Origin: Bacillus sp. S/N-304-OC-R1
GTDB taxonomy: Bacteria; Bacillota; Bacilli; Bacillales; Cytobacillaceae
DNA length: 64,000 nt
NCBI RefSeq assembly: GCF_019749375.1
Contig: NZ_JACWFE010000016.1
Span: forward strand, 1-64,000
Direction: 5' to 3'
The position numbers and the translations under genes are program-made. How positions within the stretch are numbered: position 1 is the stretch's first letter; each line of letters starts with the position of its first letter. Of this stretch, positions 56,082-64,000 are shown one piece after another. The notes under the pieces are model-generated. The model ran no database searches and was not told the DNA's origin. It saw only the letters and a list, made by a program, of their open reading frames with translations.

Positions 56082-56443
56082 ATAAGCTAAAGTTTTTGTT
56101 GTGACATATAAAAAGCACCTCCTTAAATTAATAGGTTTATCATACTAGGGGGTGCTACTCGTTTTATATGCGATGCTTGAATATGTGCTTACATTTCACC
56201 CAATCGTTTAAATAATTTATTTAGCTTGTAAAAATATGCATTTCGTCACTCGTTTCGGGACTAAACCTTCATTTTCCAGCTTGATAAAATCAGCTAGTTT
56301 TCCTTCTTCTTATATCCAGGAATTAATTTCCATAAATACAACAGAAGGATCAGTCGTGATTCAGATGAACCATATGGCACATTTCGTGAATGATACAAAC
56401 TATTGTCACTGTGACTCCCGAAAAATAGTGTTTCACAAATACA
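56082..56443. other. Intergenic region between RT remnant and rlmD terminator
   Basis: No credible gene. A minus-strand hairpin AGCACC(C/T)CCT/AGG(A/G)GGTGCT with TTTTTA (about 56110-56155) ends an unknown transcript. Open frames of 75-88 codons on both strands have no ribosome binding site or recognised motif and may be further element debris. Confidence 0.5.
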
Positions 56444-56477
56444 CAAAAAGCCCAACCCCATTAATAGGATTGAGCTT
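56444..56477 (-). terminator. Terminator of rlmD
   Basis: On the minus strand AAGCTCAATCC pairs with GGGGTTGGGCTT and is followed by TTTTG, just past the stop. Confidence 0.82.
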
Positions 56478-56493
56478 TGATATTGATCATAGA

Positions 56494-57873
56494 CTATTTT
56501 AGTACTAACTGCGATATGCACTCAACATGTGCCGTCTGCGGAAACATATCCACCGGCTGAATCATCTCCACTTTATAACTGCCACTCAAAACATCAATGT
56601 CTTTGGCAAGCGTTGATGGATTACAAGACACATAAATAACCTTCTTCGGCTTTACCTTTAAAATGGTTTTTAGTAGCTGTTCATCAAGTCCAGTTCGAGG
56701 AGGATCCACAATAATTACATCTGGCTTCCATCCTTCTTTCACCCATTTTGGCAGCAACACCTCTGCTTTTCCTGCAACGTATTTAGCATGCTTGATTCCA
56801 TGACGGGCTGCGTTTTTCTTAGCATCTTCAATGGATTCTGGAATAATATCCATTCCACGAATTTCCGCAGCTTGATCAGCTATCCATAAGCCAATGGTTC
56901 CTACCCCACAATAGGCATCCACAACTTTTTCATTTCCTGTTAATCCTGCCGCTTTTTTTGCCTCATTATAAAGCTTGACGGTTTGCTCAGGATTTAGCTG
57001 AAAAAACGTCCGGGCAGACAATTCAAAAGAAAGATCGCCAAGCGTTTCTTGGATGAAGTCATTCCCTTCTAAGTTGACTGTTTCTTCTCCAAATATTAAG
57101 GATGTTTTTTGTCCGTTTACATTTTGAATGATAGATTTTACTTCTGGCAGTCGCTTTTTTATTTCCTCAATAATTAGCTCTTTCTTTGGCAGTTCTTTTT
57201 TCGTAGTGATTAAGACAATTTGCAGCTCTCCTGTTTGGATACCGACTCTTGAGACAATCGTTCGGACTAGTCCCTTTCGATTCTTTTCATTATATATAGG
57301 AATCTTCAAATCCTGCAGAATTTTTTTCACAGTTACAGTTGCTTTGTTCGTTTGCGGGTGCTGAACTGCGCAATGTTCAATGTTGATGAGACGGTGAGAG
57401 TTCATTCCATATAGGCCAGCCAGAACCTTTCCATCTCGGAACCCAACTTGGAATTGGCTTTTATTTCGATAACTCCAAGGGTCCTCCATTCCAATCGTTT
57501 CTCTAATAACTAATTGCGCAGGATTCAACTTTGTGTGTCTTTCTAGTGCTTGAATAACGATATCCCGTTTTTCTTTCAGCTGCTGGGCATATTGCAGATG
57601 CTGAAGCTGACAGCCTCCACATTCTTCGTATATCGGACATGGCGGCTGAACTCGAAATTCCGATTTTTTACGGATTTTTTTGATTTTTGCTTCAGCGAAT
57701 TTTGGATTCACCTTTGTAGCTTCGACGACTACCTCTTCCCCAGGCAAGGCTCCTGGTACAAAGACTACCTGTTTTTTAAAATAGCCGACACCTTCGCCAT
57801 TGATTCCAAGCCTTTTTATAGTCAGCGGGAAGGTTTGATTAAGTTTAAGTTTAGTTGTTTGTTCTTGTTTCAT
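56494..57873 (-). CDS. rlmD: 23S rRNA (uracil-5-)-methyltransferase RlmD/RlmCD type
   Basis: This 459-residue enzyme methylates uracil C5 in 23S rRNA using S-adenosylmethionine. An N-terminal TRAM domain ([20 protein letters not shown]) comes first, then an iron-sulfur motif ([15 protein letters not shown]), the RFM core [16 protein letters not shown] for SAM binding, DPPRTGLD, and the catalytic Cys in [12 protein letters not shown]. In Bacillus one such protein often does both U747 and U1939 (RlmCD); which applies here is not decidable. Monocistronic. Confidence 0.92.
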   Translation of the reverse strand: MKQEQTTKLKLNQTFPLTIKRLGINGEGVGYFKKQVVFVPGALPGEEVVVEATKVNPKFAEAKIKKIRKKSEFRVQPPCPIYEECGGCQLQHLQYAQQLKEKRDIVIQALERHTKLNPAQLVIRETIGMEDPWSYRNKSQFQVGFRDGKVLAGLYGMNSHRLINIEHCAVQHPQTNKATVTVKKILQDLKIPIYNEKNRKGLVRTIVSRVGIQTGELQIVLITTKKELPKKELIIEEIKKRLPEVKSIIQNVNGQKTSLIFGEETVNLEGNDFIQETLGDLSFELSARTFFQLNPEQTVKLYNEAKKAAGLTGNEKVVDAYCGVGTIGLWIADQAAEIRGMDIIPESIEDAKKNAARHGIKHAKYVAGKAEVLLPKWVKEGWKPDVIIVDPPRTGLDEQLLKTILKVKPKKVIYVSCNPSTLAKDIDVLSGSYKVEMIQPVDMFPQTAHVECISQLVLK

Positions 57874-57892
57874 GGTGCTTGATCACTCCAAA

Positions 57893-58786
57893 TTATTCGA
57901 TGCTTCTCCATAAATAAAGGGAAGCATAGCTTAAGTAAGGTTTCCAATCTTTTGAGTATGATTCCATATCCTCGAAAGCCGGTTTTGCTTCTAATTGATA
58001 TAATTTTTTCAATGCATTTTGAATGCCGATATCTGCCATCGGAAAAAGATTCGGTCGTCCTAACCCAAACATGAGGAAATTTTGAACGGTCCATGGTCCA
58101 ACTCCACGCAACTTTATTAGTTGTTTAAAAATCTCTTCGTCCGACTGAGTTTTTAGTCGTTCAAAGTTTAAGTTTCCAGCTGTTACTTCTTTGGCAATAC
58201 CAATGACATATTCGGCTTTTCGTCCACTAAATTGGAGCTCTCGAAGATCTTCAACTGTCAGCTCTGCTACTTTTTCTGGCAGCGGATAAAACCAAACTCC
58301 TTCTTTTTCAAATCCATAAGTTTTCACAAACCGCTCTGTTAACGTATGAGCAAATGACATATTCAACTGCTGATGGATAATGCACTTTAAGATGCAATTA
58401 TATGGGGAAAAATCAAGAACAATTGGTGTGCCATAGTGCTTTTCAAAGATTGGCTTTAAATCGGTATCCTTAAAATGATCGCTGATTGTTTCTAAAGGAA
58501 CATGCCATTGAAAAATGTCGGCCAGTTTTTGGTCTGCTTTTTCCTTATATTTCCCCTCTGTTCCTTCAATAATAAATTCAGGTGCAAGTGTTGTTCCAAC
58601 TGCTTTTACTCCAGCGACAATTGGTTCATCCTCAATCAGAAGTGGTACTTTTACCGATCGATTAGCAATGTCCACTTGATTAAGCGGATCAATGGAAAGC
58701 CTGTCCAGAACAAGATCAAAATTGTATGGCCCTTTTATTTGTATTGTTTCCAAGAATGCTCCGTCCTTTAACCATTTTTCCGTCAT
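57893..58786 (-). CDS. DNA-3-methyladenine glycosylase, AlkA-like
   Basis: This base-excision enzyme of about 297 residues has the helix-hairpin-helix LRGVGPWTVQNFLMFGLGRP followed by the catalytic Asp in FPMADIGIQ, the HhH-GPD core. An N-terminal AlkA-type fold precedes (LSIDPLNQVDIANRSVKVPL). It removes alkylated bases. The ATG at 58786 (MTEKW) is the likely start though no strong ribosome binding site is seen; an alternative open frame extends to 58849. It lies 19 bases from rlmD on the same strand. Confidence 0.88.
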   Translation of the reverse strand: MTEKWLKDGAFLETIQIKGPYNFDLVLDRLSIDPLNQVDIANRSVKVPLLIEDEPIVAGVKAVGTTLAPEFIIEGTEGKYKEKADQKLADIFQWHVPLETISDHFKDTDLKPIFEKHYGTPIVLDFSPYNCILKCIIHQQLNMSFAHTLTERFVKTYGFEKEGVWFYPLPEKVAELTVEDLRELQFSGRKAEYVIGIAKEVTAGNLNFERLKTQSDEEIFKQLIKLRGVGPWTVQNFLMFGLGRPNLFPMADIGIQNALKKLYQLEAKPAFEDMESYSKDWKPYLSYASLYLWRSIE

Positions 58787-58884
58787 TATAGCATTATTTC
58801 GGCTATCTTTCCTAAATAGAACGTAAAGAAACCCGAATTTCTTAAGCAATTCGGGTAATTTTTAAAATTATAGTACATTTTCAT

Positions 58885-59065
58885 TATTATAACGGTGATT
58901 TTCAGCATTTATCGGTGATTTTTTCATGATATCGCGACTTTCCATTCTTTTATCAGCGACTTTTTCATTTTATCGGCGACTTTCACTCATATATCCGCCA
59001 GTTTTTGATTATATCCGCTACTTCCAACTATATTTCCGCCAGATTTCCATTATATCCGCCAGTCC
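58885..59065. repeat. Degenerate ~20-bp repeat array related to 17101-17320
   Basis: About nine irregular units (18-23 bp) of the pattern TTATATC(G/C)GC(G/C)A(C/G)TTTC are seen, including TTATCAGCGACTTTT, TTATCGGCGACTTTC, TATATCCGCCAG and TATATCCGCTACTTCC. Units lack the strict period of the first array. It fills the gap between the AlkA-like gene and pdaA, ending 4 bases before the pdaA stop. Confidence 0.8.
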
Positions 59066-59068
59066 CTC

Positions 59069-59866
59069 TCAATAAAGCATTCTCTCCTCAAACGCATGAC
59101 TCATCATCAAGTCATCCAAACTTTTAAACGTATATCCCCGTTTTTTTAAATCCTGAATTGCTTTTTCCAATGCATCGGCATTATCCTTGGAAACGGTATG
59201 CAGAAGCAGAATTGCACCTGGATGAATTTGCTTCATAATATTGTCATAGGCGTATTGCCAACCCTTTTGCTGATCCACGTCCCAGTCTTTGAAGGCTAAT
59301 GACCAAAAGACGTGGGTATAGCCATGCTGATTGGCCACTTGAATTGTTCGTTCACTAAATATTCCACGAGGCGGACGCAGATAAGCCATGTGCTTGATCC
59401 CAGTTAACTTTTCTGTTCCTTCACGAACCATTTCTAATTCTCGTGCAATTTTTTCATTGCTAATCGTTGTCATATCGGGATGATGCCAGGAGTGATTGCC
59501 GATAATATGTCCTTCCTTTGCCATCCGCACAACAAGATCTGGTGCTGTTTTGATATAATGTCCTGTTATAAAAAATGCTGCTGGGACCTTTTCTTTTTTC
59601 AGTACGTCTAAAATTTTCGCTGTATAGCCGTTTTCATACCCATTATCGAAGGTTAAATATATTTCCTTTTTGGTTGTGTCCCCCTTATAATACGCGCCTA
59701 ATCTTGCAAGCATCTCATCTAAAGCCTTGCCTGCCTCGGCAGGCTGTTCATTAGAGCCTTTGTTAAATCCCCAATGAATCGGCGAATTCGCGTAGTTTGC
59801 ATGAGCTGATGATGAAAAAGTAAACAATAGTACACTTAGGATGATCAGATGCTTTAATCGTTTCAT
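59069..59866 (-). CDS. pdaA: Polysaccharide deacetylase, delta-lactam forming PdaA type
   Basis: This 265-residue exported enzyme deacetylates N-acetylmuramic acid in spore cortex so that muramic delta-lactam can form. The signal peptide is LIILSVLLFTFSSSAHA. It closely resembles B. subtilis PdaA: SPIHWGFNKG, IYLTFDNGYENGYTAKIL (Asp catalytic/metal), HIIGNHSWHHPDMTT (metal His), LRPPRGIFSE and HPGAILLLHTVS. The ATG at 59866 has AGGAGG 7 bases upstream. Forespore expression is expected but its promoter was not resolved. Confidence 0.93.
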   Translation of the reverse strand: MKRLKHLIILSVLLFTFSSSAHANYANSPIHWGFNKGSNEQPAEAGKALDEMLARLGAYYKGDTTKKEIYLTFDNGYENGYTAKILDVLKKEKVPAAFFITGHYIKTAPDLVVRMAKEGHIIGNHSWHHPDMTTISNEKIARELEMVREGTEKLTGIKHMAYLRPPRGIFSERTIQVANQHGYTHVFWSLAFKDWDVDQQKGWQYAYDNIMKQIHPGAILLLHTVSKDNADALEKAIQDLKKRGYTFKSLDDLMMSHAFEERMLY

Positions 59867-59949
59867 CTGCACTCCTCCTCTATTTTTTCTTATTGTTTGT
59901 GCTGCTCAGCTAAAACATTCGCAAACTACTTTGTCAAAAAACGCCATTT

Positions 59950-59984
59950 AAAAAAAGCTCCAGCCATCAAAATGGCTAGAGCTT
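59950..59984 (-). terminator. Terminator of the fumarase gene
   Basis: On the minus strand AAGCTCTAGCCA pairs with TGGCTGGAGCTT followed by TTTTT, just past the stop. Confidence 0.88.
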
Positions 59985-59991
59985 CGCTTCA

Positions 59992-61539
59992 TTAAAATAC
60001 ACGTTCTTTAAATTGAGCTAATTTTTCTAAAGAGGATTTATCTACATCAGCATGTAAGCTGTTTCCATGTGAATCCATTGTTACTACTGCAGTAAAGCCT
60101 TCTACACGTAAGTGCCACATTGCTTCTGGAATACCGAATTCCATTAGGTCAACGCCTTCTACTTCTTTAATACAGTCAGCATAATACTGAGCTGCACCGC
60201 CGATTGCGTTTAAGTACACGCCGCCATGTTCCTCTAGAGCTGCCAATGTTTTTGGACCCATTCCGCCTTTACCGATTACAGCGCGAATGCCAAATTTCTT
60301 CATGATATCGCCTTGGTATGGCTCCTCACGAGCACTTGTTGTTGGGCCAGCAGCTTTTACATGCCACTTTCCTTCAGCATCTTTTAGCATAACAGGACCG
60401 CAGTGGTAAATAACCTGGCCATTTAGATCTACAGGAGCGTCATGTGACATTAAATGATGGTGGATCGCGTCACGGCCAGTGAAAATTCTGCCGTTGATTT
60501 GTACAACGTCACCAACTTTTAAGCTGCGAATTTGTTCTTCTGTAATTGGCGCTTGTAGAGTGATCACATTTGCTTGTGTTTCAGAAGCAGCTGCTGTTTC
60601 TTTTTCCGCTTCAGTTTCTGCAAATTCGATGTTTTCACCTTCTTGGTACATCCATTCATTAATTTCACCAGTTTCAGGGTTTACTGCAACACCTAAACGG
60701 CGGAATGCCCAGCAGTTATACGCAACAGATACGAAGAAGCTTGCAGGAATACGGTTCATGACACCAACTTTACAGCCTAAAAGAGTTGTCTCTCCCCCGA
60801 AGCCCATTGTTCCGATTCCAAGCTTGTTGGCATTTTCCATCACGTATTCTTCTAACTTACGAAGATCTTCGTTTGGATTTACATCGTCGTTTGAACGGAA
60901 TAATTGCTCTTTCGCAAGGTCGTAGCCTGAAGAACGGTCTCCACCGATTCCAACGCCGATGAAGCCAGCACTGCAGCCTTGTCCTTGTGCTTGATATACG
61001 GAGTGCATAATACATTTACGGATACCATCAAGGTCACGACCTGCACGGCCTAGTCCTTCAAGCTCACAAGGTAAGCTGTATTGAATGTTTTTATTTTCAC
61101 AGCCGCCGCCTTTTAAGATAAGACGCGCATCAATATAATCTTTTTCCCATTGTTCAAATTTGATAACAGGAACTCCAGCTCCAAGGTTATCCCCGCTGTT
61201 TTCCCCAGTTAGCGAGTCAACCGCATTTGGACGAAGCTTACCATCCTTTGTTGCTTGAGCAATCGCATTCTTGATTGCTTCTTTCATCACAAGCTGGTTT
61301 GCTCCAACTGGTGTTTTAATTTTGAAGGTTGGAAGACCAGTATCCTGACAAATTGGTGAAACGTTATCATCAGCCATTTTAATATTATTCGTAATGGTCG
61401 CTAAACTCATGGCTGATCTCGTTCCAGCACTTTCTCTTTCCTTAGCAGCCTTAATTGCACGGCGTACATCTCTTGGAAGCTTTGTTGATGTTTCAACAAT
61501 TAGCTGATACATGCTTTCTTGAAACTTTTCGATATTCAT
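59992..61539 (-). CDS. fumA: Class I (iron-sulfur) fumarate hydratase
   Basis: This 515-residue enzyme interconverts fumarate and malate using a [4Fe-4S] cluster. The alpha half carries the cluster cysteines in SPICQDTGLPTF, KGGGCENKNIQYSLP and QGQGCSAGFIGVGIGGD. A linker rich in Glu/Ala (AETEAEKETAAASETQANVI) joins the beta half with GDVVQINGRIFTGRDAIHHH and GPTTSAREEPYQGD. Length matches fused class I fumarases. It is oxygen-sensitive, differing from the class II FumC/CitG of many Bacillus. GGGG lies upstream of the ATG. Confidence 0.95.
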   Translation of the reverse strand: MNIEKFQESMYQLIVETSTKLPRDVRRAIKAAKERESAGTRSAMSLATITNNIKMADDNVSPICQDTGLPTFKIKTPVGANQLVMKEAIKNAIAQATKDGKLRPNAVDSLTGENSGDNLGAGVPVIKFEQWEKDYIDARLILKGGGCENKNIQYSLPCELEGLGRAGRDLDGIRKCIMHSVYQAQGQGCSAGFIGVGIGGDRSSGYDLAKEQLFRSNDDVNPNEDLRKLEEYVMENANKLGIGTMGFGGETTLLGCKVGVMNRIPASFFVSVAYNCWAFRRLGVAVNPETGEINEWMYQEGENIEFAETEAEKETAAASETQANVITLQAPITEEQIRSLKVGDVVQINGRIFTGRDAIHHHLMSHDAPVDLNGQVIYHCGPVMLKDAEGKWHVKAAGPTTSAREEPYQGDIMKKFGIRAVIGKGGMGPKTLAALEEHGGVYLNAIGGAAQYYADCIKEVEGVDLMEFGIPEAMWHLRVEGFTAVVTMDSHGNSLHADVDKSSLEKLAQFKERVF

Positions 61540-62169
61540 CCTCGTTCCCCTTCCCCTTTTTAGCGTATATCTATTTTGTCATTAAAATGATTATAATTGC
61601 CGTCTATATTATACTCCTATCCCGGATGTATTTAAAGATAAAGGTTTGTATACTATAAAAGGGAAACTTAACCATCGCGTGAATACCAAGATTTTCTGAA
61701 AAAGACAGCATGGTTTTAGTTCTTTTTTACAGTGAGAGTTAATGAGGGGGGCTGGTATTAATTCGAAGAGACTGTCATCTGTCTTATGACGGACAACTCG
61801 ACTCGCATTTTTACCCAAAGTGACCGTCATCCAACTTATGACGGACAGTTTGACTCGAATTTTTCCCCAAAGTGACCGTCATCCGCTTTATGACGGACAG
61901 CTCGACTCGTATTCTTACCCAAGTGACCGTCATCCAACTTATGACGGACAGTTTGAATCGAATTTTTCCCCCAAGTGACCGTCATCCGCCTTATGACGGA
62001 CAGCTCGACTCGTATTCTTACCCAAGTGACCGTCATCCAACTTATGACGGACAGTTTGACTCGAATTTTTCCCCCGAGTGACCGTCATCCGCCTTATGAC
62101 GGACAACTCGACTCAAATTTTATATAAAATGTGATCATTTAAGCTGAATATCTTTAAAATCGCCAAATT
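61540..62169. other. Gene-free region containing the 51/52-bp repeat array
   Basis: About 630 bases. Short open frames here are translations of the tandem repeat (61770-62120), whose 103-bp super-unit is not a multiple of three, so no frame stays open through it. The first 230 bases show no features. Confidence 0.7.
61770..62120. repeat. Seven-unit palindromic higher-order repeat (51/52 bp)
   Basis: Units start at 61770, 61822, 61874, 61925, 61977, 62028 and 62080, so spacing alternates 52, 52, 51, 52, 51, 52. Each begins GACCGTCATCC and contains TTATGACGGACAG, so CCGTCAT and ATGACGG form a stem with 7-base loop. Units 2, 4 and 6 share CCAACTT loops and GTTTGA tails; units 3 and 5 share CGC(C/T)TT loops and GCTCGACTCGTATTC tails. 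The repeat therefore alternates in two types, with a 103-bp super-unit. Confidence 0.95.
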
Positions 62170-62193
62170 AAAAAGAGCCTACTGGCTCTTTTT
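62170..62193 (-). terminator. Terminator of the SE1561-family gene
   Basis: AAAAAGAGCC and GGCTCTTTTT form a perfect 10-bp stem with a 4-base loop, overlapping the stop codon of the minus-strand gene. Confidence 0.85.
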
Positions 62194-62374
62194 AGTCACG
62201 ATTATTAAATTCACGGCATTTTGATTCAATGTCGTCAATTATTTGAATTAAGCGATCGATATCATCAATATCTGCATCTTCTGGTTCAATTGCATCGAGT
62301 AAATCCATAAACATATTTAATCGCTGTTTTAGAAAATCAACTTGGTTGTTTTTATCTTGAATTGGACTGCCCAA
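62192..62374 (-). CDS. SE1561-family small protein
   Basis: This 60-residue acidic protein starts at TTG with AAAGGAG 9 bases upstream. It has IQDKNNQVDFLKQRLNMFMD, then EPEDADIDDIDRLIQIIDDI, consistent with the SE1561 family of short helical proteins found across Bacillales. Two helices are predicted; function unknown. Monocistronic. Confidence 0.75.
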   Translation of the reverse strand: MGSPIQDKNNQVDFLKQRLNMFMDLLDAIEPEDADIDDIDRLIQIIDDIESKCREFNNRD

Positions 62375-62493
62375 AAACGTTCTCTCCTTTCAGTTACGTT
62401 ATCATCCTACCGAAAAATTCCTCTTTTCGCAAATTGTTTTTTTGTTATAGTATGTCCAATTTGCAAACTTTTGAGCAGGGCCAAAAGGAGCTC

Positions 62494-63195
62494 TTAGCGT
62501 TTATATTCCACATATAGCTCCTCATCACGTTCCTCCATTCGAAAACCTCTCCAGCCTTCAGCAAGTTTCGATTGCTGGGCCACTGTATCCTCCATTGGAA
62601 TATACAAACTCTCTTTCCATTCTGGTTCACCAGTTTCCGCTAAATCCATAACAAAAATATACCGTAAGCTGCCGCCATATTTCTCTTTCAACGCAGCAAT
62701 TCTCATACCTTGGGAAAACTTATCCTTTAAGCTTGGGATATTGAACGGCGCAACGGTACAGCAAACATATCGAAAGCCATGATCACTCTTCAATAATTCC
62801 TTCATAATCAGTGATGCGAGTGTTTTCTGCAGCTGGTTTCCGCGGTATTCAGGAAGCACATTAGAAATTTCCTGGTAAATGACCTTTGGCAGCTCAGATT
62901 CTGCTAGCCCAATATCGATTCCTAGATGCTCTTCATCAATGATTGGTACTAATAAGGCTCGAAAGGCAATAAGCCGTTCATTTGAAAACGCACCAATCAT
63001 CATGCCCTTACCTTCTAGAATAAATTGAAATTCTTCCACCGTGAGAGGCTGCAATGTTTTCTGCCCATCCAGATGTGCCACAACCTGATCTTGAACCTTT
63101 AAGATGCTCGGCAAATCCTCCATCGTTAAATGCTGAACAACAAATGGCTGAACTTTTCCATTTTTAAACAGTGTTCCTTCGAATATATACTTCAT
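62494..63195 (-). CDS. GNAT-like N-acetyltransferase
   Basis: This 233-residue protein has the acetyl-CoA fold: QHLTMEDLPSILKVQDQVVA near the start and the motif-A-like VLPEYRGNQLQKTLASLIMK, followed by YVCCTVAPFNIPSLKDKF. The ATG at 63195 follows AAGGAGAGGTG by 4 bases, within or just past the end of the preceding enolase-superfamily gene at 63209. Acceptor unknown; coupling to that gene suggests a role in the same pathway, for example an N-acyl amino acid route (inference). Confidence 0.75.
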   Translation of the reverse strand: MKYIFEGTLFKNGKVQPFVVQHLTMEDLPSILKVQDQVVAHLDGQKTLQPLTVEEFQFILEGKGMMIGAFSNERLIAFRALLVPIIDEEHLGIDIGLAESELPKVIYQEISNVLPEYRGNQLQKTLASLIMKELLKSDHGFRYVCCTVAPFNIPSLKDKFSQGMRIAALKEKYGGSLRYIFVMDLAETGEPEWKESLYIPMEDTVAQQSKLAEGWRGFRMEERDEELYVEYKR

Positions 63196-63208
63196 CCGGC
63201 ACCTCTCC

Positions 63209-64000
63209 TTAGCGAACAACCTCATGTAAAACGGTTAATTCATTTAATACTTCTTCATTTATATCTACACCTAATCCCGCTTTTTCTGTTAAGCGGATAA
63301 ATGGAACGTCATAATGTAAGTTGCCAACATCCTTTGAGAATTTCAATGGACCAGTCAATTCAACACTCGTAATTACTTTTTTAGAAAAAGCGACATGGAA
63401 GCCTGCTGCGGATCCAACTGACGATTCAACCATTGATCCGATTTGGCACTCAATGCCTGCAAGCTCTGCCTGATGGGCAAGCTTCACCGCAGGATAAATG
63501 CCGCCGCACTTCATCAATTTAATATTTACTTTATGTGCAGCACGTTTTTGGATGATCTCAAGCATTTCTCGCTGTCCTTTTAAGCCTTCATCGATCATGA
63601 GCGGAATCGTCGTTTTCTGATTAATTTCCACCATCCCGTCAATATCATCCGCTATTACAGGCTGTTCTACCCAATCCAAATTGCAATCACGCAATTGATT
63701 TAATGCAACAAGTGTATTGGCACTGTTTCTCCAGCCTTGATTTACATCAACGCGAATAGCAATATCGTCTCCAACCTTTTCACGAACTGCTACAATGCGG
63801 TGAACATCTTTTCTTACGTCTGTACCAACCTTCATTTTAAAAGAACGATACCCTTGTTCAAGCATAGCAGCCGCTTCATTGGCCATCAGTTCAGGCTCTG
63901 CAATGCTTAATACATGAGTAATTGGGAACTCATTATGATAACGGCCGCCAATTAATTGGTATACAGGCTGCCCCATCTTTTTCCCCATAATATCGAAGCA
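63209..64000 (-). CDS. Enolase-superfamily enzyme (mandelate racemase/muconate-lactonising-like), partial
   Basis: The N-terminal part is cut by the window end; the frame stays open to 64000 (FDIMGKKMGQPVYQLIGG). The barrel has the catalytic set: SFKMKVG (Lys), IRVDVNQGW (Asp ligand), DWVEQPV (Glu ligand), LMIDEGL (Asp ligand) and NIKLMKCGG (second Lys). SMVESSVGSAAGFHVA resembles dipeptide epimerases and N-succinylamino acid racemases, where the same segment reads MESS(I/V)G. The coupled GNAT gene supports an amino acid derivative as substrate. Function within the superfamily remains open. Confidence 0.85.
   Translation of the reverse strand, partial: CFDIMGKKMGQPVYQLIGGRYHNEFPITHVLSIAEPELMANEAAAMLEQGYRSFKMKVGTDVRKDVHRIVAVREKVGDDIAIRVDVNQGWRNSANTLVALNQLRDCNLDWVEQPVIADDIDGMVEINQKTTIPLMIDEGLKGQREMLEIIQKRAAHKVNIKLMKCGGIYPAVKLAHQAELAGIECQIGSMVESSVGSAAGFHVAFSKKVITSVELTGPLKFSKDVGNLHYDVPFIRLTEKAGLGVDINEEVLNELTVLHEVVR

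Noticed and set aside
61836-62081. Open frames on both strands with HKADDGH-like repeats
   Set aside because: They translate the palindromic tandem repeat; there is no ribosome binding site and the 103-bp period breaks the frame.
61770-62120. CRISPR array
   Set aside because: Units have no unique spacers; the whole 51/52-bp unit repeats, and palindromes lie inside each unit.

Overview
This 64 kb window is AT-rich Firmicute DNA with Shine-Dalgarno (SD) sites ahead of nearly every gene and frequent TTG/GTG starts. A CotD-type spore coat protein, a PdaA-type cortex deacetylase, an SE1561-family small protein and a NiaP niacin carrier point to an endospore-forming member of the Bacillaceae (Bacillus sensu lato). 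I cannot name the species. No rRNA, tRNA or CRISPR array was recognised.

Layout. (1) 1-2.7 kb: a tRNA-dihydrouridine synthase and niaP. (2) 2.9-9.6 kb: a thiazole/oxazole-modified microcin (TOMM) locus of the heterocycloanthracin/sonorensin type. It has a SagB-type dehydrogenase, a YcaO cyclodehydratase, a partner 'F' leader-binding protein and a separately transcribed 90-residue Cys/Gly-rich precursor. (3) 9.8-12 kb: flavohemoglobin hmp, broken by three homopolymer indels, next to an apparently intact nsrR and an NsrR-like operator. (4) 12.5-20 kb: a lipoprotein metallopeptidase, an AraC/SDR pair, an exact 20-bp tandem repeat array, an HxlR regulator, a GNAT, cdd and an exonuclease. (5) 20-24.6 kb: a PhoP-box-driven operon of a stalk/propeller surface protein with pstS-pstC-pstA but no pstB. 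(6) 24.7-28.6 kb: a YheE-like protein, a CotD-like protein and an iron/corrinoid-type ABC importer. (7) 28.9-42.7 kb: LysR, YfcC carrier and AbgB-like hydrolase; an ECF sigma/membrane protein/ABC-2 exporter operon; then GntR, two M20 amidohydrolases and an MFS carrier. (8) 42.9-48.5 kb: YrdB-like, CPBP-like, TetR, AraC-GyrI and GyrI proteins, an IS3 remnant and an ABC-F ATPase. (9) 48.5-55.8 kb: an eight-gene LacI-controlled operon with an amino-acid-type ABC importer and four metabolic genes of unknown substrate. (10) 55.9-64 kb: a group II intron RT fragment, rlmD, an AlkA-type glycosylase, a degenerate second copy of the 20-bp repeat family, pdaA, class I fumarase, a 51/52-bp alternating higher-order repeat, and at the edge a GNAT and an enolase-superfamily enzyme.

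How the parts work together. The TOMM genes form a translationally coupled operon that should turn precursor cysteines into thiazol(in)es; no dedicated exporter, leader protease or immunity gene is visible. The pst genes would form a phosphate importer needing an ATPase encoded elsewhere. The two M20/carrier clusters look like uptake-and-hydrolysis modules for acylated or conjugated amino acids. The LacI operon looks like an uncharacterised catabolic pathway in which a polar solute is imported, phosphorylated by a PfkB kinase and processed by TIM-barrel and cupin proteins. Function calls rest on motifs and recalled family resemblance; no database search was run.
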